NCBI RefSeq assembly: GCF_031585635.1
Contig: NZ_CP134195.1
Coordinates: forward strand, 3,534,001 to 3,598,000
Direction of reading: 5' to 3'
Length of the DNA stretch: 64,000 nt
Source of the DNA: Paraburkholderia sp. FT54
GTDB lineage: Bacteria; Pseudomonadota; Gammaproteobacteria; Burkholderiales; Burkholderiaceae
Shown: in pieces, positions 9,471 to 18,388 of the stretch
How the letters are laid out: every line of letters starts with the position of its first letter
Position numbering within the stretch: the first letter of the stretch is position 1
Notes under the pieces: generated by a model
Told to the model about the DNA's origin: nothing
Seen by the model: the letters and a program-made list of their open reading frames with translations, nothing else
The model's database searches: none
Position numbers and translations under genes: made by a program

Positions 9471-10694
9471 CTACTTCCCTCCCGACAGCCCCCTCTCCAG
9501 AGCCGCAACACCGGCAGGCAAATCGACCTTAACGCCAAGATCGACCATCGTCCTTCCAAGCGCATGCACCGTGCGAAAGAGGTTATGTTCGCGACATTGC
9601 TCGCCCATCTGTCCCACGCGAACAATGGGCAATCCGAAGGAACCCGAAATCTCCACCTGATGCATCCGCGAAATATGCGAACAAACATCCGCGGGACTGA
9701 AGCCGTCAGGCACCTCAATCCCAACTACGGAGTTCAACCGACAAGCCTCAGGCGTATACAACCGCAGCCCCATTGCCGCGACCCCATCCTGCAACGCCAA
9801 CGAACACCTCAAATGCCGCGCGAATCGCTTCTCGAGCGTCTCGGCACACACAAGCCGTAAAGCCTCATGCAAAGCCAAAACCCCGGAAACCGGCGCCGTA
9901 TAGTGATACCCCGCGTTATGCCAGAAATTCTCCGCAAGCGTTGCATCCAGGCACCAATGCGCATTAGGCGCCGTGCGCTTCTTGACGCGCTCCCAAGCCG
10001 CATCGGAAAACGCGATCAATGACACACCCGGAATCGACGACAACCCCTTCTGCCCGCCCGTAATCACAGCATCGATACCCCACGCGTCCATCTCGAGCGG
10101 CATGGTACTCAACGTGCACACCGCATCGACAATCACCAACGCGCCCGCGGCTTTCGCCAACGCGGCAATCTCCTTCAGGTGATAGTTCCAGACCGTATTT
10201 GAGGTCTCGCCCTGCACCACCGTCACAATCTCGGGACGCTCGCGGCGAATCGCCTCGGCAATTTCTTCGAGACTCGCCACCGACCGATCGACCACATCGA
10301 GCGTGCTCACCCGAGCGCCGACGCGCCGCCCCATTTCCGCCATCCGCTCGCTGAAAAATCCATTCTTGATGGAGAGCACGCGCGTGCCTTCCCACGCGAG
10401 ATTCGAAATCGCCATCTCCATCGCGGCCGATCCGGGTCCCGCCACGCCCAACACCCATTTCGAGTTCGTCTGGAACACGTAGCGCGCCATTGTCTTCACC
10501 TGGCCGATTACCTTCACCATCGTGCCGCCCAGGTGATTGATCACGATCGTGTTGGCCTTGGCGACCGCCGCGGGAATCGGCACGGGACCGGCGCCCATCA
10601 TGAGGAGCGGCTCTTCGGGAAGAATGGCGTCGAGCGATTCGACAACCGGACAGGGCACTGCGGAAGATGCGGATGTGAACGATGAAGTCGGCAT
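9471..10694 (-). CDS. Class V aminotransferase (alanine/serine-glyoxylate type)
   Basis: This is a cytoplasmic PLP-dependent aminotransferase of 407 residues in the class V (AGXT-like) family. The active-site lysine is in ITGGQKGLSS near residue 214. VVQGETSNT and VIVDAVCTLS are the usual cofactor-contact blocks. Members use glyoxylate or pyruvate as acceptor and include alanine-glyoxylate, serine-glyoxylate and ureidoglycine-glyoxylate enzymes; the sequence alone does not tell which. It lies downstream of aspD on the same strand but behind a hairpin (10735-10764), so it may have its own promoter. Confidence 0.85.
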   Translation of the reverse strand: MPTSSFTSASSAVPCPVVESLDAILPEEPLLMMGAGPVPIPAAVAKANTIVINHLGGTMVKVIGQVKTMARYVFQTNSKWVLGVAGPGSAAMEMAISNLAWEGTRVLSIKNGFFSERMAEMGRRVGARVSTLDVVDRSVASLEEIAEAIRRERPEIVTVVQGETSNTVWNYHLKEIAALAKAAGALVIVDAVCTLSTMPLEMDAWGIDAVITGGQKGLSSIPGVSLIAFSDAAWERVKKRTAPNAHWCLDATLAENFWHNAGYHYTAPVSGVLALHEALRLVCAETLEKRFARHLRCSLALQDGVAAMGLRLYTPEACRLNSVVGIEVPDGFSPADVCSHISRMHQVEISGSFGLPIVRVGQMGEQCREHNLFRTVHALGRTMVDLGVKVDLPAGVAALERGLSGGK

Positions 10695-10734
10695 GATGAT
10701 CGGTACGTGAATGTCAGAACGCTAAGGAGCAAAC

Positions 10735-10764
10735 GGCCCCGCCAGCATTGACGCTGGCGAGGCC
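10735..10764. terminator. Hairpin downstream of aspD
   Basis: A 12-bp inverted repeat with one mismatch (GGCCCCGCCAGC at 10735-10746, GCTGGCGAGGCC at 10753-10764) has a 6-base loop. Read on the minus strand it lies about 80 bases after the aspD stop and is followed by GTTTG, so termination is likely but perhaps partial. Confidence 0.55.
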
Positions 10765-10846
10765 GCCTGTCCGATCATTCACCGATCCGCGCGATTGCGC
10801 AAGTTTTTTGATGATGGTTGAGCGCCTGACGCGGCGGATAAAACCG

Positions 10847-12511
10847 TCACTTCACCTTGGTCTTGTCGAGTTTCTTGCCGGTCGCCGCATTGAAACGCTC
10901 GACATACTCTTCGATCAGCTTGCGCACGGCGCGACCGATCTGCCGGTAGTCGGACTCGTTCAGGTTCGCCAGCGACACACGCCCCGACGGATGCTGCGTG
11001 CCGAAGCCAAGCCCCGGCAGCAGCACGACCCGCGCTTCACGGGCGAGGCGGAACAACAGCTCCGATGGCTGGGTGTTCTTCAGCAGCCACTCGACGAACT
11101 CACGCCCGAACATCCGCTCGCCGAAGAATTCGACGTCGAGAATCGTGTAGTAGTCGACCTGATTCGGATCGTCGTCCTTGAAGGAAATGCCGACCTCCTC
11201 ATAAAGCGCCTGCTTGCGCTTGCGGATCAAACGCTTCAATGCGTTCTTGTACGCGTCCGGCGTGTCCATCAGCGAGAACAGCGAAAACAGCACCATCTGC
11301 ACCTGCTGCGGCGTCGACAGGCCCGCCGTGTGATTCAGCGCGACGGTGCGGCTGTCGGCCACCAGACGGTCGATGAACTTGAGCTTCTCCGGCTCCGTCG
11401 TGATCGACTCGTAACGCTCGTGCAACTGCTTCTTCGCGTCCTTCGGCAATTCGGCGATCAGCTTGTCGAGCACGTTGTCGCGATGCGTCGCGATCGTGCC
11501 CAGACGCCAGCCGGTCGCGCCGAAATACTTCGAGTACGAATAGACGAGAATGGTGTTCTTCGGCGCAAGCGCGAACAGCGAAACGAAGTTGTCGGCAAAG
11601 GTGCCGTACACGTCGTCGGTCAGCAGGATCAGATTGGGCCGTTCCTTGACGATGTCGGCGATGTATTGAAGGCTTTCGTCATCGATCTTCACCGAAGGCG
11701 GATTGCTCGGGTTCACGAGGAAGAACGCCTTCACCTTCGGGTCGCGCAGCTTGTCGAGTTCCTTCTTCGAATACTGCCAGCCGTTCGCGACATCGGCTTC
11801 GAGGTTCACTACGTTCAGCTGGTAGTCGTTCAGGCGCGGAATCTCGATGTACGGCGTGAAGATCGGCATGCCGAGCGCGATCGTGTCGCCCGCCTTGATC
11901 AGGTGGTTCTCGCGCATCGTGTTGAAGATGTACGTCATCGCCGCCGTGCCGCCTTCCACGGCGAACACGTCGAATTCGCCGACGAACGGATGATCGCCGA
12001 TCATCTCGCGCCGCAAATATTGCCCGACGATCAGCTCGGACAGTTTGAGCATGCGATCGGGCACCGGGTAGTTCGAAGCGAGAATGCCCTCGCACATTTC
12101 ATACAGGAAGTCGCCGGCCGAATACCCTAGCTGGTCGCGCACGTATGACACCGCGCCGCGCAGAAAGTCGATGCCCGCCACGCCCTTGTTTTCGCGCAGA
12201 AACAGATCGAAGCGTTCTTCGAGGCCGTCCCGCCGCGGAAAGCCGCCCACGCCTTCCGGCATGTAAGCGAACGAGCGCTCCGATTCGCGCATCGCAAAGA
12301 GGCCGAGTTGCCAGAAGCCGTGGCGCGGAATCGTCGCGAGAAAATTCGGATTGCCGCGGCCGGCGTTGAGCATGGATGCGTTGGCTGGCCGCTCCACGGC
12401 GCCGCCGCCGGCGGCCTTGATCAGTTCGTCCTTCAGCTCGAATGGGCTGAGCGCGGCCATCCCCGCTTGTGCCATATCCGCGTGTTTCTTGTCGCCCTTC
12501 TCTTTTGCCAT
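10847..12511 (-). CDS. aspD: Aspartate 4-decarboxylase / aspartate aminotransferase
   Basis: AspD decarboxylates L-aspartate at the beta carboxyl to L-alanine and CO2 using PLP, with side transaminase activity. Its 554 residues match the bacterial AspD length, longer than ordinary aspartate aminotransferases. The PLP-binding lysine is in YSYSKYFGATGWRLG near residue 331, and VNPSNPP and TDDVYGTF are fold-type I aminotransferase blocks. The ATG at 12511 has GGAGA seven bases upstream. It follows two AspT-type antiporter genes on the same strand. In known AspD-AspT systems, aspartate/alanine exchange plus decarboxylation consumes a proton inside the cell and builds a proton gradient. Function is confident. 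Confidence 0.93.
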   Translation of the reverse strand: MAKEKGDKKHADMAQAGMAALSPFELKDELIKAAGGGAVERPANASMLNAGRGNPNFLATIPRHGFWQLGLFAMRESERSFAYMPEGVGGFPRRDGLEERFDLFLRENKGVAGIDFLRGAVSYVRDQLGYSAGDFLYEMCEGILASNYPVPDRMLKLSELIVGQYLRREMIGDHPFVGEFDVFAVEGGTAAMTYIFNTMRENHLIKAGDTIALGMPIFTPYIEIPRLNDYQLNVVNLEADVANGWQYSKKELDKLRDPKVKAFFLVNPSNPPSVKIDDESLQYIADIVKERPNLILLTDDVYGTFADNFVSLFALAPKNTILVYSYSKYFGATGWRLGTIATHRDNVLDKLIAELPKDAKKQLHERYESITTEPEKLKFIDRLVADSRTVALNHTAGLSTPQQVQMVLFSLFSLMDTPDAYKNALKRLIRKRKQALYEEVGISFKDDDPNQVDYYTILDVEFFGERMFGREFVEWLLKNTQPSELLFRLAREARVVLLPGLGFGTQHPSGRVSLANLNESDYRQIGRAVRKLIEEYVERFNAATGKKLDKTKVK

Positions 12512-12603
12512 GATGCGTTCTCCAATGAGCCAGGTGAAAGACGCCGGCGCGGCGATGGCTCGCCCGATTACGCCGGCGCAACAGGGATCGATCGACGCGT
12601 GCG

Positions 12604-14286
12604 CTAGACGAGTCCGACCACGAGCGGGCCGAGCAAGGTCAACGCGACGTTCGCGATGGCATACGTGATCGCGAACGGCACGGTCGGCACAGCGCTCTCG
12701 GCCTTGTCGAGCACGCCGCCGAATGCCGGATTCGCGCTGCGCGAGCCGGACAGCGCGCCGGCCAGAATGGCCGCGTTGTTGTACTTCAGCACGTAGCGGC
12801 CGAACAGCATGGTGAGCAGAAGCGGAAACAACGTGACGAACACGCCGAGCAGGAAAATCGTGATGCCGAGCTGCTTGACGGTCACCACTGCCTGCAATCC
12901 CGAGTTGAGCCCGACCACCACCACGAACGCCGCCAGACCGAAATCCTGCAGCAGCCGCGAAGCCGCCGACGGCATCACGCCGTACATGGGATGCTTGCCG
13001 CGCATCCAGCCGAACAGCAGGCCGGCCAGCAGGCAGCCACCGCCCGAGCCGAGCGTGAGCGGAATGCCGCCGACGTTGATGACGATCAGGCCGATCAGCA
13101 GACCGAGCACGAGGCCGACGCCCATGTAGATGAAGTCGGTTTTGATCGTGTAGGGCAGCTCGTAGCCGGCAACGTCGACGGCGCGCTTGGTGTCTTTCGG
13201 CGAGCCGTAGAAGGTGATGACGTCGCCGTGCTCGAGTTGAGTTTCCGGCAGAATCGGCAACGGCTGACCGGCCCGCGAGATACCCTGGAGGTAGACGCCG
13301 TGGCGCATATCGCGATCCAGCACTTCTCGCGCGGCGGCGATCGTGGTGTGGTTCATGCCCTTGCGCGTGAACACGCCTTGACGTGTCTGCATGACGACGC
13401 CGATGTCCTCGACAGTGGCCACCTCGCCGCCACTCGCGCCGAATGCGACCACGGCCTCGCGGCGGCCGACCACCAGCACCACGTCATCGGGCTTCAACAC
13501 GAGGTCGGGCGCCGGGTCGAGTAGCTGGCCATCGCGCTTGATGCGTTCGATCGTCAGAAAGTCCTGATGCTGCGTCTCAACGGCCTTCACCGTTTTCCCG
13601 GCGCTGACATCGATCTTGTACGCGCGGCCGACCATCTCGGGCAACGCGGAAAGCTGCCCCGGCGCGACGGGCGGCGCACCGGAGGTCAACTCGCGTTCCG
13701 CTTCGATCGAGGCGTCGCGCAAACTTTGGCCCATGAACTTGGGCAATATGTTCACGCACACGATGATCGCCCCCAGCGAGCCGAACACGTAGGTCACCGC
13801 GTAGGCAATCGCCACGTCCGACTGCAACGACTTGACCTGATCGGCGGGCAGGCCGAGACGCGCGATCGCGTCGCCGGCCGTGCCGATGATCGCCGACTGC
13901 GTCAGTGCGCCGCCCGCGAGCCCGGCGGCGAGCCCCTTGTTCAAATGGAACAGCTTCGCGCACACCACCACGGTGATCAGCGCGCTGACCGCCAGAAACA
14001 CGGCCATCGCGATCTCACGCAGCGTCTTGCGGTTCAGCGAATTGAAGAAGCCTGGACCGGAGTCGTAGCCGACCGCGTAGATGAAGACTGCGAACATGAC
14101 CGACTTCACACCGTTGTCGATCGTCACGCCCGCCTGACTGATGACAACCGCCGCCAGCAACGACCCGCCCACGCCGCCCAACTGGAACTTGCCGAACTTG
14201 ATCTGCCCGATGAAGTAACCGACTGCGAGTGACAGAAACAGCGCAATCTCGGGTGATTTCTGAAAGATGTGATGTAGCCAGTCCAT
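12604..14286 (-). CDS. aspT: Aspartate:alanine antiporter (AspT family), copy next to aspD
   Basis: This is a 560-residue inner-membrane antiporter of the AAEx/AspT family. Two hydrophobic halves (about residues 10-170 and 380-560) surround a hydrophilic middle of about 200 residues with two RCK-C/TrkA-C-like domains (DVVLVVGRREAV, GDVITFYGS). Repeated GG-rich motifs (GLAAGLAGGALTQSA, GGGCLLAGLLFGW) are typical. The start at ATG 14286 has GAGGG five bases upstream; a longer frame adds a non-conserved leader. It sits 92 bases upstream of aspD, matching the aspartate-in, alanine-out partnership. The upstream gene is a paralogue of identical length. Confidence 0.9.
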   Translation of the reverse strand: MDWLHHIFQKSPEIALFLSLAVGYFIGQIKFGKFQLGGVGGSLLAAVVISQAGVTIDNGVKSVMFAVFIYAVGYDSGPGFFNSLNRKTLREIAMAVFLAVSALITVVVCAKLFHLNKGLAAGLAGGALTQSAIIGTAGDAIARLGLPADQVKSLQSDVAIAYAVTYVFGSLGAIIVCVNILPKFMGQSLRDASIEAERELTSGAPPVAPGQLSALPEMVGRAYKIDVSAGKTVKAVETQHQDFLTIERIKRDGQLLDPAPDLVLKPDDVVLVVGRREAVVAFGASGGEVATVEDIGVVMQTRQGVFTRKGMNHTTIAAAREVLDRDMRHGVYLQGISRAGQPLPILPETQLEHGDVITFYGSPKDTKRAVDVAGYELPYTIKTDFIYMGVGLVLGLLIGLIVINVGGIPLTLGSGGGCLLAGLLFGWMRGKHPMYGVMPSAASRLLQDFGLAAFVVVVGLNSGLQAVVTVKQLGITIFLLGVFVTLFPLLLTMLFGRYVLKYNNAAILAGALSGSRSANPAFGGVLDKAESAVPTVPFAITYAIANVALTLLGPLVVGLV

Positions 14287-14427
14287 CGTGCCCTCGCTGG
14301 ATAGTTTGCGATACTGAGTACTGGGTGCTGCTTGTGCATGCGAAGCGCAATCGCATCGCGCGCCCCATGCGGCCTGCCGCATCGGCCGAACGTGGCATGG
14401 CGCGCCACGGTCGGCACATCTGCCCGC

Positions 14428-16110
14428 CTAGTGGAATTTCCCGGCGAGGCCGACCACCACCGGCCCCATCAGCGGCAACAGAATGTTCGAAAGTGCATAA
14501 GTGATCGTGTAGCCGATCACCGGAGTGGAGTTGCCGGTGACGCCCACCAGCGCGCTGATCGCGGGCGTGCTGCATTGCTGGCCGGCAATCGCGCCGAGCA
14601 GCATGGGCGCCTCGAGCTTGAGGAACATGCGGCCAATCCATAGCGACAGCAGACCCGGCACGAGCACCATCAGAATCCCGGCGACCGGCAACGCGAGACC
14701 GTACTCGCGCACCAGCTTGATGGCGTCCGGTCCTGCCGACAAACCCACCGCGGCGATGAAAGTGGCGAGACCAAAGTCCTTGAGAATCTGCGCGGCGGCC
14801 GAAGGCAGCGAACCGACCAGCGGATAGCGCGAACGGATCCAGCCGAACAACAGCCCTGACAGCAGACAACCGCCGCCCGTGCCGAGCGCGACCGACACGC
14901 CACCGACCCGTCCGCCGAGATGACCGATCGCCATGCCGGCCAGCACGCCCAGACCCAGATAGACGAAGTCGGTCTTCTGCGTCGCGACGAGCACGTAGCC
15001 GAGGCGCTTCGCGCCGCGCTCGACATCGGCCTTCGCGCCGACCAGCGTCAGCACGTCGCCGCGATTCAGTTCGGTGCCGGGCAGCGCCGGCACCGTGGTC
15101 TCCAGCCGCGTGACCGCCGAGATATAGACGCCGCGTCCGTTTTCCGGCGTCGCCTGTTCGCGCACCTGCGCGATGGTCCGGCCGTGCAGGTCGCGGCGCG
15201 TCAACACCACGTCGAGGTTCTCGGCGATCACGAGGCCGAAGTCCGCGCCGCTCACTTCGTCACCGAGACCCGCTGCGGCCGCCACGATCGCTTCACGCCG
15301 CCCCGCCACCAGAATGACGTCGCTGGGCGCAAGCGTCAGTTGCGGTTCGGCCGGTACGTCCGCGCCATTGCGCCGCACGCGCTCGACCGTCAGGTTGAAG
15401 CCATACTGCTGCTCGAACGCCCGGATCGTCGCGCCGGCCGCCGCGCCGACGAGAAACGCACGGCCCACCAGCGCCGGCGCGGCCGCGCGCTGGCCCTCGC
15501 CGAACGAGCCTTCGCCGCCAAGCTTGCGCCATACGCGCTCGGCTTCGTCGCGCAGATTCACGCGCAATAACAGCGGCGCGAATTGGCTCGTGAAGAGCAC
15601 GATGGTGATAAGGCCAAACAGGTAGCTCACGCTGTACGCAGTCACGATGTTGGCCTGCAGGCGGACCGTTTCCGCGTCGCTGAAGCCGAGCTTGGCAATC
15701 GCCTCGGACGCCGTGCCGATCACGGCCGACTCCGTCGCTGCACCAGCCAGCAGACCAGCCGCGGTGCCGGCATCGAGCCGCATGACGGCCACCGCGATCA
15801 TGACCAGCACCAGCACCGACACGATCTCCACCACCGAAAGCAAACCGTAACGCCAGCCGCGGCCGATGTTGGCGAAGAACTGCGGCCCGCCGGTGAAGCC
15901 CAGCGCAAAGATGAACAGCGCAAACGCGATGTTCTTCAGATCGGGGGCAATGCGCGCGCCCGTCTGGCCCAGCAGCAAGGCAACGATCAAGGTGCCGCAC
16001 ACGCCGCCGAGCTGGATGGGTCCGACGCGGAAGGAACCAATGAAATATCCAATCGCAAGGCTTGCGAACAGCGCGATCTCCGGTTGAGACCTCAGCAATT
16101 CACCGATCAT
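14428..16110 (-). CDS. Second AspT-family antiporter
   Basis: This 560-residue paralogue of the neighbouring AspT shares its layout: six-helix half, two central RCK-C-like domains (SDVILVAGRREAI, GDVLTLVGAK) and a second membrane half with GGGCLLSGLLFGW. The N-terminus, MIGELLRSQPEIALF, parallels the MDWLHHIFQKSPEIALF start of the next gene, which fixes the ATG at 16110. The two proteins are clearly diverged along their length, so this is an old duplication. It is the first gene of the putative aspT2-aspT-aspD operon, 141 bases before the next start. It could be a second exchanger with another substrate or a partner subunit; sequence cannot decide. Confidence 0.85.
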   Translation of the reverse strand: MIGELLRSQPEIALFASLAIGYFIGSFRVGPIQLGGVCGTLIVALLLGQTGARIAPDLKNIAFALFIFALGFTGGPQFFANIGRGWRYGLLSVVEIVSVLVLVMIAVAVMRLDAGTAAGLLAGAATESAVIGTASEAIAKLGFSDAETVRLQANIVTAYSVSYLFGLITIVLFTSQFAPLLLRVNLRDEAERVWRKLGGEGSFGEGQRAAAPALVGRAFLVGAAAGATIRAFEQQYGFNLTVERVRRNGADVPAEPQLTLAPSDVILVAGRREAIVAAAAGLGDEVSGADFGLVIAENLDVVLTRRDLHGRTIAQVREQATPENGRGVYISAVTRLETTVPALPGTELNRGDVLTLVGAKADVERGAKRLGYVLVATQKTDFVYLGLGVLAGMAIGHLGGRVGGVSVALGTGGGCLLSGLLFGWIRSRYPLVGSLPSAAAQILKDFGLATFIAAVGLSAGPDAIKLVREYGLALPVAGILMVLVPGLLSLWIGRMFLKLEAPMLLGAIAGQQCSTPAISALVGVTGNSTPVIGYTITYALSNILLPLMGPVVVGLAGKFH

Positions 16111-16641
16111 GTTGGCTCGCCGATTGACGGGTTTATTAGCAGGAAACTGAAAAATCATTCGAAAAACCCGAATAGATTTATTCCGCCCCCAGGATGCCGC
16201 GCACATTACTCGGTCGGCATAGCGATCGAGTGAAAACTTAATTTACGACAATGGGATGACGCGAGTCGCGCCGGGGATGATTTGCCGCACTGCGGCGGCC
16301 GGCATTGAAAACAGTGTTCCGATAGCTCGATAGTCACTCTTTCCTCGCGAAGTTGCCTAACGCCTTGAAAAAAAAGACATCGTCTGCTGATGGCCAATTA
16401 TTGCAGCACGAGTGAACATGCTTTTTTGAATGTGCTTTTTTAATAAATATTGTAATTCGGCGAGGCTGTCAATATTATTTTCAACTCACGTTCGCTTGTC
16501 TTCGCAAAAAATGATCTTTAGCAAAGGCGATTGAATTGGCAACGCGCTTCGCGCGCGACGCTTACCCTATACTGAACTGCTCGTCTGCCAAGCCATGAGT
16601 TCACCCTCCCTCGCGCCGGCACGCTTTCTTCGGAGCCCGAC
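16111..16641. other. AT-rich divergent intergenic region
   Basis: This 531-bp region lies between the leftward aspartate operon and the rightward 2-hydroxyacid dehydrogenase. It should hold both promoters. The part 16370-16490 is very AT-rich, with several T runs (CTTTTTTGAATGTGCTTTTTTAA is duplicated in part). TATACT at 16568-16573 could be a -10 for the rightward gene, but no matching -35 was seen. No gene or RNA is evident. Confidence 0.45.
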
Positions 16642-17640
16642 ATGCGCATGATCCTGTTCAGCAGCCGCCAGTACGACAGCGACACGTTCACCGAAGCCAA
16701 TGCCGCGCATGCCTATGAACTGCACTTCCAGGAATCGCACCTCGACAGCGAGACGGCCATTCTCGCTCAGGGCTACGAAGTGGTATGTCCGTTCGTCAAC
16801 GACAACGTCGACGCGAAGGTACTGGAGCGGCTTCATGCCGGCGGCACGCGCATGATCTCGCTGCGCTCGGCGGGCTTCAATCACGTCGATCTGGCCGCGG
16901 CCGAACGTCTGGGCGTCACGGTCGCGCGGGTGCCGGCCTATTCGCCGCATGCGGTGGCCGAACATGCGGCCGGATTGATTCTGGCGCTGAACCGGCGCCT
17001 GCCGCGCGCCGTCGCGCGCACTCGCGAAGGCGACTTTTCGCTGCACGGGTTGCTCGGCTTCGATCTGCACGGCAAGACCGTGGGCGTGATCGGCACCGGC
17101 ATGATCGGCCGCGTATTCGGGCGCATCATGGCGGGCTTCGGCATGCAGGTGCTCGCCTACGATCCCGGCAAGCCCGCCGACGACCTGCTCGCGCTCGGCG
17201 CGCGCTACGTGCCGCTCGACACGCTGCTCGCCGAATCCGACGTGGTCAGCCTGCATTGTCCGCTGGTGCCGGACACGTACCATTTGATCGACGGCCCCGC
17301 GCTTGCCAAGATGAAGCGCGGCGCGATGCTGATCAATACGGGCCGTGGCGGCCTCGTCGAAAGCAATGCGCTGATCGGCGCCTTGAAGGATGGCCGGCTC
17401 GGCCATCTTGGGCTAGATGTGTACGAGGAAGAAGGTGGCCTGTTCTTCGAGGATCACTCGAACCTGCCCTTGCAGGACGACGTGCTGGCGCGTCTGTTGA
17501 TGTTCCCGAACGTGATCGTTACCGCGCACCAGGCGTTCTTCACGCGCGAGGCGATGAACGAGATCGCCCAGACCACGCTCGAGAACGTCGCGGCGTGGCA
17601 GGCCGGCGCGCCGCGTAACGTGGTGCGCGCGCCCGCTTAG
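16642..17640 (+). CDS. ldhA: D-2-hydroxyacid dehydrogenase, LdhA type (D-lactate dehydrogenase)
   Basis: This is a cytoplasmic NAD-dependent enzyme of the D-2-hydroxyacid dehydrogenase family, most like fermentative D-lactate dehydrogenase. It is 332 residues long, as is usual. Substrate arginine is in SLRSAGFNHVD near residue 74, the nucleotide-binding GTGMIG near 153, and the catalytic histidine in TAHQAFFTREA near 296. NTGRGGLVE lies between. The ATG at 16642 starts the conserved N-terminus MRMILFSSRQYD. The last codons (VVRAPA-stop) form the first copy of a 21-bp tandem repeat continuing beyond the gene. Confidence 0.9.
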   Translation: MRMILFSSRQYDSDTFTEANAAHAYELHFQESHLDSETAILAQGYEVVCPFVNDNVDAKVLERLHAGGTRMISLRSAGFNHVDLAAAERLGVTVARVPAYSPHAVAEHAAGLILALNRRLPRAVARTREGDFSLHGLLGFDLHGKTVGVIGTGMIGRVFGRIMAGFGMQVLAYDPGKPADDLLALGARYVPLDTLLAESDVVSLHCPLVPDTYHLIDGPALAKMKRGAMLINTGRGGLVESNALIGALKDGRLGHLGLDVYEEEGGLFFEDHSNLPLQDDVLARLLMFPNVIVTAHQAFFTREAMNEIAQTTLENVAAWQAGAPRNVVRAPA

Positions 17641-17703
17641 GTGGTGCGCACGCCCGCTTAGGTGGTGCACGCGCCCGCTTAGGTGGTGCGCGCGCCCGCT
17701 TAG
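17620..17703. repeat. 21-bp tandem repeat, four copies, each containing the ldhA stop
   Basis: Four consecutive 21-bp units start at 17620, 17641, 17662 and 17683; the core is GTGGTGCGCGCGCCCGCTTAG. Units 2 and 3 each differ from unit 1 by one base. Copy 1 encodes the last six residues and stop of the ldhA gene, so every further copy repeats an in-frame VVRxPA-stop. Copy 4 overlaps the stop codon of the convergent gene (17700-17702). Confidence 0.95.
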
Positions 17704-18317
17704 GCGCCGCCGCCGGTATTCACCGGCGTCGCGCGGACCGCCGTGCGCGCGTCGTCCGCTGCGCTGCAGAGTTCGCGCAGCAACATCGCCTCACGCTCGT
17801 GCACTTCCACTGGAAACCAGCGCGCGCCCGCATCGGCCAGATAGCGCGCGCGGTGCTGGCCGTTGCGAAACGCCACGACGCCTTCGCGCTCCAGTCCGAA
17901 CCAGCCCAGCAGCCCCGGCGCGCGACGCGTCGAGATGGTCACGTACGGCATCTGCGGAATCCGCGGGTTCTCTGGATCGAGAAATTCGCGAATGCCGCGC
18001 ACCTTGCCCGAATGCCATTCGGCGACCGGCTTCAGAACGTAATCGGTATTGTCGCGGTCCGCGCAGGCGAGCAGTTTGCGCACGTCGACGAGTACGACCT
18101 GATGCCGCGTGCCGTCCGTGACGAAAACGCGTTTCAGGCGCACGTGGTCGTACCATGGATGCTCGTGCAGCGGCACGGTCCAGACCGTCTCGGCGCAAGC
18201 CGGCGCGGCGGCTGACGATGAATTGGACAAGGGCAAAAGCAGGCTCGATAAGCCGGCGAAAAGCCGCCAGCGCGTTAGAAGAGCGCTTACGCTACGAGCC
18301 GATTGTGTAAGAAGCAT
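17700..18317 (-). CDS. ParB/sulfiredoxin-fold protein, FiwA-like
   Basis: Function in this organism is unknown. The 205-residue protein has a C-terminal half with NGQHRARYLADAGA near residues 152-165, the motif of the ParB/Srx superfamily. The layout (VPLHEHPWYDHVRLKRV, then VRKLLACADRDN) resembles proteins annotated as plasmid fertility-inhibition factor (FiwA-like); I recall this family rather than prove it. The first 38 residues are hydrophobic (LFAGLSSLLLPLS, then SSSAAAPA) and look like a signal peptide or membrane anchor, unusual for a DNA/nucleotide-acting fold. ATG 18317 is the only methionine upstream of the domain. It converges on ldhA. Confidence 0.6.
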   Translation of the reverse strand: MLLTQSARSVSALLTRWRLFAGLSSLLLPLSNSSSAAAPACAETVWTVPLHEHPWYDHVRLKRVFVTDGTRHQVVLVDVRKLLACADRDNTDYVLKPVAEWHSGKVRGIREFLDPENPRIPQMPYVTISTRRAPGLLGWFGLEREGVVAFRNGQHRARYLADAGARWFPVEVHEREAMLLRELCSAADDARTAVRATPVNTGGGA

Positions 18318-18388
18318 GACAGACCACGGTATTAAATATCCTGCATGAGCACACTGCTCACAACCCCGCGACGCGCGGGCAGACGCGG

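Noticed and set aside
16380..16410. Possible sigma-54 promoter (TGGCCAATTATTGCA)
   Set aside because: The spacing between the GG and GC dinucleotides is nine bases instead of ten, and the rest of the consensus is poor.
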